Position numbers and translations under genes: made by a program
Part shown: piece by piece, positions 12,214 to 23,875 of the stretch
Layout: every line of letters begins with the position of its first letter
How positions within the stretch are numbered: the first letter of the stretch is position 1
From: Whalleya microplaca
Lineage: Eukaryota > Ascomycota > Sordariomycetes > Xylariales > Xylariaceae
Assembly (NCBI GenBank): GCA_022497155.1
Contig: MU385713.1
Span: forward strand, 124,001-188,000
Direction: 5' to 3'
Length of the DNA: 64,000 nt
Notes under the pieces: generated by a model
Told to the model about the DNA's origin: nothing
The model's input: the letters and a program-made list of their open reading frames with translations, nothing else
Database searches by the model: none

Positions 12214-13316
12214 CTATAATCTAATGATCGCTCCATCTTGCCTAATTCCACCTCTAAAGTGATCGGTGATGACATTTCCGCTTATGATCGTCTCCTTGAT
12301 CACCCCTTCGACGTGCTTCGGCTCTATCCTGCCGTACCAAATTCCATGGCCAGCCAAAGGATGTGTGTTGCCAGCGCTGTTCTTGAAGGTTGGCGGCAAG
12401 TAGATAATTACGTTGCCGGCATATTTATGCCCACCAATGTGACTGATTTGACCAACTCTTGCTACACGCGGCGCTTCTTCCATGGTCGCTGGGAGCCGAG
12501 GCGCGGACACGCTCTCATCCATAGCCGGACCATGAAGAACCTGTATGCCTGCTCTGGGCAATTGTCTCTCGAACTCCGCTTGAAGAACGGGCCCAAAGAT
12601 ACCGCATCTCTGATCTCGCCCTCCATGACCACATATCAATACAAGCACATCGTCTACGTCACGAACTCCGTAGAGCATATGCTGATATGCTTCTTTCCTC
12701 AGAAGCCGATCTTTGTGTATCTGGGGGAGACCATCGTTCATTGGATGCAGCTTCTCAGGTAGCAGATAGCCCTTGACTAACGCCTGAACAGAGTCAAACG
12801 ACACCCGCGGGAGAAACGGTACATATTTGAAGCTAGGAAGCAGATAGGCGGAAGTGGTCTGTACTTCCGGCCGCCTAGATATTGCAGAGGGGAAAGAGGC
12901 GTTTATAATAGAGATGTTGTGAAAAGGCTACATAGCACTTACCGTCAGTGGATCGCCTATTGAGACCAACAGGTCTGCCCTTGGAACCAACTCACATCGC
13001 TGTAGAGACCGCCGCGACCGATAAGCTCCTTGAGGTCAGCCGCCAGGTTGTCGCCGCTGTTGTCCTCCTCGATGCGCGACGTCCAGTCATCCTTGCCCGT
13101 GCAGATGAGAACCTGTTGCGCATAATTGGCTATAAGTCCGTTGAGATTGGCTTTCTTATCGATGCTTTGGCCTGAGGGCAGCGCGGGTGTCTCGGCGCAT
13201 TCGCATGTTGGCTCTGGGCAGCTCGGAACAGTATTCAGGTGTCGGCGAGTCACGAGCAGACTCGGGCTTCCGAAGACCTGTCTCCAGAGCGTTCGTCTTA
13301 ACGGTCGCAAAGACAT
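12214..13316 (-). CDS. AIM32: AIM32-like mitochondrial thioredoxin-like ferredoxin
   Basis: Exons are 12996-13316 and 12214-12927, with a 68-bp intron (gtgagt...gtag), giving 344 aa. The splice joins LIGRGGLYSD to PFHNIS and keeps frame. Aim32 belongs to the sucrase/ferredoxin-like family of thioredoxin-fold [2Fe-2S] proteins in mitochondria, linked to redox quality control. Seen here: a basic N terminus compatible with a presequence; CPEPTCECAETP (about residues 33-44); a C-terminal domain with ICGHGGRDQRCG (Cys 206 and 215) and HIGGHKYAGN, the Cys/His set typical of the family's cluster site; then GIWYGRI. Length is normal. It is co-directional with CYC2. Confidence 0.87.
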
Positions 13317-14872
13317 CGGGATTTCATTCCTGGATCACCCGCCTGAGAGCTGTTTTGTGTAAGGAAACTTCATGTCAGCCTGTGCCCTGGAGAATGCGAT
13401 TGATCGCGTTTACTTTACGTACCGAACGCACGGAGGTTAGCACCGAGGGTCGGAATTACGAGGACTTGGCACCCCTGTCGAGCAGATGTGTAATCCTGCC
13501 ATACTGAAAGACTGGATTACATCATGAGATGCTGGGACTGGGTACATGCAAAATAAGTCTACAAATATGCAATTAAACAGCATATATTCCATTAGATCTA
13601 CACAATTGGGAAGCTTTTCAAACATAAGTGTTAGCTTAAATGTCATTCATCATGACTTTCTTATGATTCAATTTCATCAAATTTAATAGGACCAATTGAA
13701 ACTTTCGTAAAATAGAAATCATTATGGCAGTGGGAGGTCAGGTGGATGAAGGCCTGCGCGCAAATACCCTGATAGCCCACCTACAATACAGGCCATTGCA
13801 TGTAAGATTAACTTCCTAGCTTTGCTACATTGTATTAATTGAGCAAAATGTGTCATCGAATACCACTGTAGCTAGTTCATGTGACCGTTGGAAATGATCA
13901 AGTGTAATGGTCGTCCTTTATCAAAGACTCTTTGTTCCACCTAACAAAGTCATATACAAAATACCCTCCCCACCCGTAGAGTACATTTGACTGGGGAAAC
14001 AAGGACCATACGTCGACTCGTGTTGCTAGCATAAGAAACCTCATACACCCTCTAGTGCTGATTCAATTATCTTGTGTAAAAGTCCAGACTCATGACGAAA
14101 CCATCGTCCTCCTTGTGAGCCGGTGCCGCCCTTCAGCTTATTCTTGTGTCGAAACTCGTTCACCATACTGTCCAAGGTTTTTCTTGAACTTTTTCTCATC
14201 TACTACCTCGTAAGTATCCAGCCTAGTTTATTTAATTCTTTTATACTGTAGTTAAAACTACCTGTCTCCAATTTTACATCTTTAACACCAACAACACATT
14301 CAAAAGCATTAAAAGTTAAACACATCTCCTATACAACTGAAGTACACCTAGGTAACCAGTTGTTTCAGCAGACTGGAACATTGGCGATAGCGAACGTATG
14401 TACCGGGACCGGGACTCGTGAATATGTACCTACCTATTAGCTAATCGCGAACTATGTCATTTAAGATATCAGCGAAGCTGACAACTAAAGCTAAGACGTT
14501 AAAGCTTTGCTGAGCAACATCGACGACTTTGACAATTTGCAATACATACTCCAGTGAAAAGCTCTTGGCCAGAGACCAAAATTCTAACCCTTTTAAGCTA
14601 CAATGGGAAGTTCCTGCTAAAGAGTACTATTGAAGCAATGTGTCTCACATAGAATAACCTATTAAGTCAAGTTTCAAGCAATGAAACGCAGAATATTAAA
14701 TTTGACTATTGCTACAGTCAGTTAAAATTAAGTATTATTTGCACAATACTAGTTGAATTAGATAGAGGACAGCTATCGGGTACTCTGGGCGAGGTTCAAT
14801 GCATACATACACAACAGTGTGAGTTGTGTCAACCACCTCAATTTGACATTGCCATATTAGCACTACTTTGCA
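13317..14872. other. AT-rich intergenic region
   Basis: No gene is supported on either strand. The sequence becomes AT-rich from about 13540, with many stops in all frames. A CACCTAGGTAACC motif lies at about 14346. The nature of the stretch is unclear. Confidence 0.4.
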
Positions 14873-15754
14873 CTACAAAGAATTATTCATTATGAATACG
14901 TTCCATGCCTTCAAAATCAGCTTGGTTGTCTCAGAGTACTTCGCCACAAAGTCGTGAGGGCCTTCAGCTGATCCCATTGACATCAAATCATATGTGCCAT
15001 ATATAAAGTACTCGAAGTACTCGGGGTAAAATCCGGCAGATTCGTAGTCGATGATGCAGATAGTGTCATCCTCGCGCAGAATAATATTCTTTGTTTGGAG
15101 ATCTGCATGCGTAAAGACTGACGAGTCAAGCCCTTTAGAGGCCTGCAGCAATCGGGACTCGATATCTTCAAGCTCTGAAGGGTTCAACTTACCTGTCTTA
15201 TCACTGAACTGGGCTCTAAAGTACGACTTGAGGAAAGCGACTGCTGACTTAAAAGGCCCTGCTTCTTTCTTGAAGACCCAGGATATATTCATATATGGGC
15301 GACAACCAAGAACCCCGTAGAAGCCCGCAGAGGGAATACTGCGCAACTCAGCTAGGTGAGATCTCAGCTGAGATCCAATCACTTGTATTTGGGTAGGGCT
15401 GAGCTTGTCGATACACTTGTGAAGCGGCTTACCTGGGATAAAATCCATGATGATGACGTTGACCCCGCTTGCCTCGTGCCTATACATGGCGTAAACTGTT
15501 GGAACTGGTATGTTAGTATGCTCCCGAACAAAACGCATATTTTCACCTTCGATGAAGTTGAGTCCCTTCCCATACTTTACCACGAAATGTTCACCCATTT
15601 TAATGATTCCGCTATCATTATCACTCACCTGCAACATTTGGCCCTGAGATTTTCCGGCCACGATAGCTCCTATTTGCTTGTATGTGGGAAGAGGAGCCGG
15701 GATGGTGTGGGGAGGGGCGAAGTAAGGTAGCGGTACGGGAGTGTACGTATCCAT
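14873..15754 (-). CDS. APH-family phosphotransferase (aminoglycoside phosphotransferase-like kinase)
   Basis: Single exon, 293 aa, ATG at 15754. The fold is that of the APH/choline-kinase superfamily, common in fungi and acting on unknown small molecules. The N-lobe carries FVVKYG with the ATP-binding Lys (about residues 58-63) and a hinge region VIIMDFIPGKPL. The Brenner catalytic motif is HADLQTKN (His216, Asp218, Asn223), and the Mg-binding Asp is in IIDYESAG (Asp236), followed by PEYFEY. All catalytic positions are intact. It is isolated in an AT-rich region. The substrate cannot be read from sequence; an antibiotic-resistance role should not be assumed. Confidence 0.85.
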   Translation of the reverse strand: MDTYTPVPLPYFAPPHTIPAPLPTYKQIGAIVAGKSQGQMLQVSDNDSGIIKMGEHFVVKYGKGLNFIEGENMRFVREHTNIPVPTVYAMYRHEASGVNVIIMDFIPGKPLHKCIDKLSPTQIQVIGSQLRSHLAELRSIPSAGFYGVLGCRPYMNISWVFKKEAGPFKSAVAFLKSYFRAQFSDKTGKLNPSELEDIESRLLQASKGLDSSVFTHADLQTKNIILREDDTICIIDYESAGFYPEYFEYFIYGTYDLMSMGSAEGPHDFVAKYSETTKLILKAWNVFIMNNSL

Positions 15755-17388
15755 GGTTGGAGATTGCTTGCCGATTGTATATATGTAGAGATTCCCTTTT
15801 TTTCGGTGAACTTAATTCTAATTGCAGATGTTGTTAGATGCTGGAGAAACACGAAGTAGGCCACAGAAGAGCTTATATGTAACGACTCGTTAACAATGTA
15901 AAACCTACATAAGCGCTAAGCAACAAAGAGCTTGTCTAGAAGCTTTGTATTTTGCGGCATATTGTTATATGTTAAACTTTCTTTCACGAACTTACACTAT
16001 ACGCATTTTCTTTTGAAATCATCGACATGTATTTTTGAAAAGGACCATCCATGAACCGCTTGATCAACCTTTACCTATAACAGAATCGATACGTATTCGA
16101 TCCACTTGACTCTCACTTGTATAATCCTGATATGATTTCCTCTCTCTCATATACATACCAAGTCTCTAATGATAAGCTGTACTAGGATTCGTGACGTGCA
16201 TATCTGTCACGAGATGAGCGTATGAGGTAGCAAAACAACACAGTTGTTGCACGAAGATCTAACTAAAAGGCTGTTCTCTGAACAGCCTCTATATACATGA
16301 AGCCTAACAAAGAATCCTGACAATATCCTTCAGTCACCTAGGCACAAATGTTCCAGCCAAGAAAGCAGATTACTTCCACATCAGGATGCCCAAACAACCA
16401 ACTTCAGACAACCTGATGAACACCGTGAAATGAGTAAGAGATATTGTATTCAATGATGCTCTCTCGTGTGTCCAGCTGTGGCTAGAAGGCCTGCTATATG
16501 GCTGATCTGGATTACGTAATCCAGTATTCTATCACTTCCGCCCAGTCTTACTTACATCCTCGACAATCCCCGTTTTATCTAATCTTAAGACCAGTTGATC
16601 AGCTTATCATAGAAACGTGCAGGGCTCTGTTAAAGCCAATGATAAGGTGAGAATCGGCACCTGTCACGCGCCGAGCACTTGAACTCATACACGCAGTTGA
16701 TATCATATATCGTTACGAATGAACTAGATAATCATTCATAGTAGGAACGCAATGTATATAAGTCTCAGCAAGTATCGCCCATCTCTTTTGTTTTTCATGC
16801 ACTCCCTGAAGCTGTCCGTGAACCTTACACTAATCTATTTTTACACTCTCATCCTTTACGTGCCTTCTACTCATAGATGCAATTTCTAGAGGAGCCTAAC
16901 TCTGCATTCCTCGCAATTGACATCTCCTCCATTCTTATTATTCCTCCATTGGGAGGAGTCCCGGAAGGCAAAGTATGAAATGAGGAGGGCGGAAGAAACG
17001 ACAAGCAAAAGGGGTATGAGAAGCCATCATCCCAGTTGGGCGTTGTAGCAATTCTTTTGCCAGAGAACCATTAAATTAACTATCCTACATTCTTGTGCTA
17101 AATAATAGGTCCAGGTCCCGAAATTAAGCCTATTAGATGTGTAGGGTGTGTATTCGGCCAATGAAGCAGAGTTGTACAGTGCCGAATGTTCAGGTGACCA
17201 GTGGTTCCATGCTGGATTAGGTAGTTGTAAAGAAACGCGTCTGTTATGAGCATGAAAGGTGAGACGAAAGTGAGAACTAGAAACCCGTGCTATTAATCCC
17301 CTCGAGCTTCATCAAAAGGAATGCGACTCGCATAGAGCCTTGTCCTGTGGGGACTCGCAACCCCCTACACTGCACCCTGATTCAATAT
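15755..17388. other. Intergenic, no gene seen
   Basis: AT-rich sequence with stops in all frames. A TATA-like tgtatatatg lies at about 15775-15784, close to the kinase ATG. A CACCTAGGCA motif is at about 16336. Nothing else is recognisable. Confidence 0.4.
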
Positions 17389-19420
17389 TTAATGAGTAAG
17401 ATCCGACAACCCAGATTGCATTATGCTCTCCGCCAAAGTTCCATTCAGGACAATACTAAAAGGGCCTGCCTCGAGCGGACAGAAAGAATCGTTGCCAGGC
17501 AACTTGCTCGTCTGGAAATAGGCGCTTAATTTTGCGTACCCACAAGCGTTCTGTGTAGCACTGATGGTATGCTTTGAATTGATTAGCATTGAATATTTGG
17601 TCAGGGACATAAATACTGCACTTACACCCATTCCGTCAATAGTTAACACCTGGGCATTCTTATAGTTCGGCACCGACGAGAGCGCGCTGTCCATACAGTC
17701 AGCTTCAATACCTGTTGAGAGAAGAGAACAGTACTCACTTTTCAATAGGGGTTACCGGGTCGTAAGTATTGCTGACAAAGAGTATGGGTGTTGCTGTGTC
17801 GCCGCCAAATGGACCTTTGAATCTTTCGGCGGCGTTGATCGGCCAACCGGTACACATAAGCATTGGCCTGATCCAGATCTCTCCGATTATGCTTTGGTTT
17901 TCAAGGTGGTCGAGCTGAGGCTGAAAGTCTTGTAATGTCTTGTTGTACCATGCATTGCCCTGATCGGAGCATAGAACACCCAGGGTCCACTCCGGATAAT
18001 CATCAGCGACTTCAAAGATCGCCGTGGCTTGGTCTACCCATTGGCTAATGTTTTGCGTCAATATGGCGCTCTCAAGGTCCAGCAGAACTTTGGGCAATAT
18101 GTTGAAGTACAACAAAGGCGTATCCGCTGTGCTCAAGAGTCCAATTTTCAATATAAGTAACGCCGCCTCGAGGTCTGTAGCGTTTGACCAACTTTCAGCC
18201 TCCGCTTTCCGAGGATCAAGCTGTACAAACGACTGATTGAACCGCTCATAGATGTCTTTTGGAGTAGAACCGGTGTAATACGGACACCCCGAAAGTCCAG
18301 CTGCGTGACAGTATATGAAGAAGGAAGCGATAATTCCATCCAGGTGGTTCACGCTGTTGGTGGTGTAATCGGTCACGTAGCCCTCGGGGTCTACGACACC
18401 GTCCAAAACCACATTGCCCACTCTGTCGGGGAACATTGAAGCGAAGGTTTGCCCGAGAAATGTACCATAGCTGATACCATAGTAATTCAAAAGGCGGCTA
18501 GGTTTAGACTACAACAACATAAGTCAGCAAGTGCTATCTTTGAAATCTTTTTCTAATAGAAGGGAGCGTGAGCGTGCAAGAATGCGAGCTCGCTCAAAGG
18601 CGGATATCTACTCCCGAAAATCGACAAAAGGGGTAAAAGCGACTCGTGATGACACATACCGCTCTTTTGCCATCTTCGGTCTCTGCGAATGCATCGACAA
18701 TGCTAAGCATGTCCCTTGCAGTGGTTGCGGTAGACATGTGCGGGCCAACATCCTTTTCTCCTCCTATTGTTTTCTCGCAGTTCTCACCTAGTTCCTTGCC
18801 GTATTCGATAAAGCCGTTGTAATACTCGTCTAATAATCTTGGGGCAGATCTGGACCTGAAGGTAATATTCTGGTTTGGAGTTATGTTGGCAGAGCAATTG
18901 GCTACAGGCTCGCTGAGCCACATGCCTCTGGAGTCAAACCCGACGATATCCCAATTAGTTCCTACGACAGCCTACCACACATACAAGAGTTAGATATCAC
19001 TCAGACATATAGTTTAAGAGGGTAATGAAAGATGCGGAGTACTAACTTGAATATTTGACCCATTGTTTAGAGCTTCACTCACACCTGAAGCCCCAGGTCC
19101 ACCAGGATTGAGAAGTATTATACCTTGATAAGGTCCAAACGAGGAATTGGATTGCGCAGGGTATTTTATAATGGGAACTGAAGCTCGACCAAGATCAGGG
19201 TTGTGATAATCAAGCGGTACCTATACTAGTTTAGCATCCAAGACAAAATCTTAGGGAAGAACCAGCTAACATCAAGTCTGGCACAGAAGAAATCGCCATT
19301 GCAAGGACACCAAGTCAGCGTTGTAGACGGGGATATTTTATCCAAAGAACAACTCTCAGAACAAGTTGCTATTGCAAGGTGGAGCAAGCCCAGTAGGGCG
19401 GCAAGGAATGGATTTCCCAT
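17389..19420 (-). CDS. Secreted S33 alpha/beta-hydrolase peptidase with TAP-like C terminus
   Basis: Six exons: 19271-19420, 19047-19220, 18660-18971, 17739-18508, 17626-17686 and 17389-17571 (549 aa). The ATG at 19420 begins a signal peptide (MGNPFLAALLGLLHLAIATC); the frame upstream has only TTG. The family releases short peptides from protein N termini, typically extracellularly. Visible: oxyanion region LNPGGPGASG; the GFDSRGMWLSEP block; nucleophile elbow GISYG (Ser225); Asp462 in TYDPVTP; His490 in GMGHTIS. The triad is complete. The fourth intron is the least certain: the first acceptor after the donor gives a stop, and one 23 bp further on restores the frame (PIE-NALSSVP). It is divergent from the Zn2Cys6 gene across about 1.2 kb. 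Confidence 0.86.
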
Positions 19421-20586
19421 TGTAAGGGGAGCGTAATAGAAAGAAGCTGGACGCAAAGAGTTGAAAACGAATGACTTGGAGCGAATGGACTGAAAAATAG
19501 ACTGACATAGCTATATCTATATATACACATGAGCGTTCTGGACTTCGATATTATCTGGTCCGAAAGGTAGGTATTAGTCCTCCTGGCCCCTAAACCGACA
19601 CAACTGCACATCTACTAATTAAAGGACTCTGATTGGTTAAGCTATAAACAGACAGGGTCCTTCCGAGCCCACCAATCAGAACGTGTTGATCTTTTGGCAT
19701 TGGTGGCTGAATAAGACATGTTTGTCTGACGTCGTATTAGAGATTATTATCTGCGGGATCAGAGATCAGAATGCCCAGGTTATAAAGCAGGGTCCTTACG
19801 AGTACGAGAAGTGCTAATACCTCAGTAATATTAGTCCTCACTTCTGAACTAAAATTAGGGCGAACCGAAGGCTGCAACAGGATTTTTCAATACCTAAAGA
19901 GCTTATTACGCTTTGTCAAAATAGGGAATTGATCATAGGATTAAATCAGTTCGAAATAAAGCGCTTCAATCGAGTATGACCAGAGGGCGTGAGGAAGAGG
20001 ATCTAAAGCCCAAAGCTGAGCTTGAGGTAGGAGCTTTAGTAAAAGTTTGGACACAAAGACTTGCTGAACAGGAGTTTTAGCTGAACAGCAAACTAATAAT
20101 AACAATATAACTCATTTCCATAACATGTGGTGCTGTGTTGAGCACTTCCAGTTCTCGGATATCAAACGGTTGAAAGCCCACTCTAATAGGTATCTCATTG
20201 TTGAACAGGATGCACCCATTGGTCTAGTTGCCGTAAAGCATAGTCGCATGTGGCTGTGTGTGGCTAGTAACGAACAACGCACAGATAGGGGTTTATGAGG
20301 TCCTCTGCAATTTACGGCAATAGCCCAGATACTACACAATACAACAACTGTTGAAACCCCCATGTTATAGTCTATTCTACGCTTTTGCGGTCTCTCTAAC
20401 TGTTTGACACTAACCGTACGATACTGCGCCACTCCGATTTCCCACTCAGATTAGGTATTAAATCAGGTTAGATGACTATTATTTTTAATAGGCCTGAATA
20501 AGCCATTATAGTTTTATCACCTTATTAGCACCCCCATCAGTACTCTACTTGTTCGTCTGTAACAAATCCATCGCCTCGAGCTTCAG
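19421..20586. other. Divergent intergenic region between peptidase and Zn2Cys6 genes
   Basis: No gene is supported; a minus-strand frame at 20112-20432 has no recognisable domain and no upstream context. The sequence is AT-rich and must contain both promoters. Confidence 0.4.
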
Positions 20587-22335
20587 ATGCCGAAGGTCGC
20601 AAAAGGGAGGAGAAAGCGAGCATACCGTCCAAGAACAAGATCGGGGTGCCTCACTTGTAAGAGTAAGAGTTGCATTAGCAGACCAAGACCATATCTGCCC
20701 AGATCTGATAGATTGCCGATACAGTACGGCGGGTGAAATGCGATGAGAAACGACCAGAATGCCTCAGATGTACATCGACACGCCGTATCTGCGACGGCTA
20801 CCCAGACTCTCATGAACAACGGCCGCACTCATCGCCTTCCAGCATAGCCATAGTCCCTGTGACTGTTATCGCAGGTCCATCAATTGAAATCTATGCCTCG
20901 CTACAATCAAAACGATCGTTTGCATTCTTCGTGCAGCGAACCAGCCCACAACTAGCCGGCTTCTTCGGCTCTGACTTCTGGGAAAGGCACGTCCTTCAAG
21001 CCGCACATCATGAGTCGGCGGTACGTCATGCTATTGTCGCTATAGGCTCACTCCATGAGCTACTTGACCTTCAGGGAGCCATGACAGATCCCAACGGGGC
21101 TTTTGCATTGGAGCAATACAATCTCGCTATCAGAGACCTATTGGTCCCTCTATCTCAGAATGGGGAGCGAGGCGTCGATCTTTGCCTTATGTCATGCATT
21201 CTTTTCGCTTGCTTCGAGGTACAACTCATTTGTATACGCTGTCGCTCATAGATGCTCATTCTCTTAGAACATGCAAGGGCACCATGCCTCGGCAATGTCC
21301 CACATCCAGAGCGGCGCGAAGCTACTGCGTGAAACCGTATATGATCAGAGGTATGGAGTACTTCAACACCAAGTGCTTGGGTCGAGGAGTCATATGGATT
21401 CCTATGCTCCACTAGAGGTGCTTGCTCCAATCTTTGCTAGAATGGATGCACAAGTTACATTGGTAAGGGAACTTAGCTCTGTCCCCCAGGCACTACTTTA
21501 GTTGATACATCTGGAATAGGTAATCAGAGACTACAAGTTCAAGCTTTATGAGAGTTATTTCTCTGCAGAAACCTACGATAATGTTGCCTTCTCATTTGCT
21601 AGTATTGAGGAAGCCAAAAACATCTTTGAATATGGCTATTGTCTATTCAAAAGCAGACTTACCGCTCAGTTATCATCATGCGACCCCATCCATTTTCCTG
21701 CGGCTGTCGAGGCCCATATAGGTTACTGGGCAACTTTATTGTCGAAATTCTCGCTTGCACTGCAAGAGCTTGTAACGTCAAGGGGACCATCTTTTACTCC
21801 AAAGGATGATATTGCCATAGCTGTGTTACAGCTACATGTGCTGAACACCTATGTCTCGTTCAATGTCGAACATCTACCTCCTGGTTACAAGTCGCGCTGG
21901 GATGAATTTTTGCCGCATATGAAGGAGATGGTTACACTCGGCGAGAAGGTAGTCTCTTCTACCTCATATGGCAATGACCTCAGGGGCGAAACAACTTCGT
22001 TCTGTTCAGATATGGGGTTTATCATTCCCCTTTACACGGTAGCTAGTCAGTGTCGAGACCCTATACTCCGCCGAAAAGCGATTGCCCTTCTTTATTCAAC
22101 ATCGCGCCAAGAGGGTATCTGGAATAGTAGGCTAGTCGCAAAGGCTGCTGAGAGGATAATGGAAATCGAGGAGAGCGTGTTGGGAGAAATGAACGCTTAC
22201 ACTGATCGGTCGGTGTTCTCGAGCGTTCAACCGATCCTGGAACTCGATGCAAGAGGAGGTCGGTTGCAATATGTTCAACAGGGGCAAGGAGCTAATACTG
22301 AGGTAAAAGTAGTCGAGGAGATGTTTAGGTGGTAA
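20587..22335 (+). CDS. Zn2Cys6 fungal transcription factor
   Basis: Exons are 20587-20662, 20725-21218, 21268-21462 and 21520-22335 (introns 62, 49 and 57 bp), giving 526 aa. The first intron interrupts the zinc cluster; splicing it yields Cys21, 24, 31, 38, 41 and 48 in CX2CX6CX6CX2CX6C spacing, with a basic N-terminal extension (KGRRKRAYRPRTR). This is the Gal4-type binuclear DNA-binding domain. The remainder fits the fungal-specific regulatory domain of many such factors (FFVQRTSPQLAGFFGSDFW and HHASAMSHIQSGAKLL are typical). It lies upstream of an SDR gene and a dead P450, so a pathway-specific role is possible. Target genes cannot be deduced. Confidence 0.9.
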
Positions 22336-23875
22336 GGTACATGGCTCCCCACGGTATGTCTCGCTAGGAAGCACCGGGAATCCAATACACATCTTCATCT
22401 CTAAACATGATTGATCATCTGTCTGGACTAATAAGCACTCTCCCTATTGTTTACACCATCAGCGCCTGAGGCTGGTGATCATGTCCTTCCCTAGACCACA
22501 TTGTAGCGTCGGTGTTATCTCCTGGCGAAGAGTTTCTGGGTCGACGTACCCCAAGGTTGTAATCCACTCCACATGAGGTTCTCGTGGAGTGGAGTGGATT
22601 ACAACCTTGACGTACCCCCTCCGAAGCCTGACCCGAACTCCAGCCTACGGGTTCATTTACTGCACTGGTTAAACGGGTGCTGACATAGTTGTAAAGCCTC
22701 TCGTACAGAGATGAAATATGTTGAGGAATGAGAAGCTAGCAACGTGTATTATTACTCCCGAACCGGCTCCATACACTAGGTAGTCGTCATACTACTAGAA
22801 GTATACTCCCCAGCTCGCCCTATCGTGGCCGTAACGTTAGTTCAAGGTCTTTGCTTAGTTAGTGGTGCAAGCATTTTCTGAGCGCTTGGCTCATGCCTAA
22901 CACAGCCAAAGTGGCAAGAGCTAGCATCCATGCTAAAATAACTTTGAGACGGCCCGTAATTAGCAGTCCGAAAGAGCCTCACAGCCGCGGCTGGCTTCGT
23001 CGCAAAGTTGAAGGTGACCAAGCGTATTTGGTCGATATTGAAAGTGGTCCCATTTTAACTCACTTAAGCAGGAAGTAATAAGTACTATCATACAAGCCTT
23101 ACTGATCGTGGTAAGGACTGATATCACCGAGATAAGTTGTATCGAATACAGCCACGAGTCGATTGGCTAGTTATCAATTCGTCTTAATTCTAGTATCATA
23201 TCTCCCACCATTACCACCAAGGGGAAGGATTTCATGCTGCACTTTTCGGCATCAAGCTGCCCTTCGCTCGTCCACATCCCCTCTGCACTAGAAATGGAAT
23301 GTCAGCTCCCTAGTTAACTCTGTACGCCGCAGTCCTTGCTTGACTGCTTCTCCAACTTGTGTAGAAACCTCCTACCTAATGATGTAACATCCGGAGCCAA
23401 GCCCGGAGCAAGTGTCTTAACGCCGGCCAAATTGCCCAGGCGGTCCGCAGGCAGGGATCACCGTCTGATAATGCCCTGCATGATCATGGGATGATGAAAT
23501 GGCGGAATTTATTAACGACTCGGTGTATGTGACTCAGACACCTATCGCCGAAAACATTCAAAAGAGAAGCTGTTCCCACCAGAATCGCCGACTCTTAACA
23601 GCGATGGGCCACTTTACTCTCGACTAATATGCCCGATTTCTAATATATATGTACTACATTGCGGCTTACTTTTAGTCTGAACAATATGTGCTTTCGCCTC
23701 TATATCCGAGTATCGCCTTGTGTTGTAAATCTTATGGCTCCTAGATAGTCATATAATTAATAGATACTCCAGATTCAAGTATAAGTAGGGGTCATATTCA
23801 GGCTAGGTGCAGAAGGCGAAAGGCGTTACTTCATTCAAAGCAAAGCATTCTTTATCGTAGAATCACAGAACAATC
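22336..23875. other. Intergenic region with a hairpin, no gene seen
   Basis: Contains the inverted repeat at 22552-22609. A 61-codon frame at 22893-23078 has no family resemblance. The stretch from about 23620 to 23870 is AT-rich and presumably holds the SDR promoter. Confidence 0.4.
22543..22618. repeat. Perfect 21-bp inverted repeat flanked by 10-bp direct repeats
   Basis: Arms 22552-22572 and 22589-22609 are exact reverse complements (caaggttgtaatccactcca plus one base), separated by a 16-bp loop. The decamer gacgtacccc flanks the hairpin at 22543-22552 and 22609-22618. It could be a tiny foldback element with target duplication or a template-switch mutation. It lies about 200 bp past the Zn2Cys6 stop codon and might also form a terminator-like stem in RNA. 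Confidence 0.85.

Noticed and set aside
12238..12762. 174-aa + strand frame
   Set aside because: Lies antisense within the AIM32 exon, which carries the conserved Cys/His motifs.
19421..19456. Upstream extension of the peptidase start
   Set aside because: The upstream codon is TTG; the ATG at 19420 begins a proper signal peptide. The same reasoning moved the starts of the CYC2-like, Clr5, 229-aa and membrane-protein genes to ATG codons.
22893..23078. 61-aa + strand frame
   Set aside because: Short, no conserved features, no promoter or splice context.
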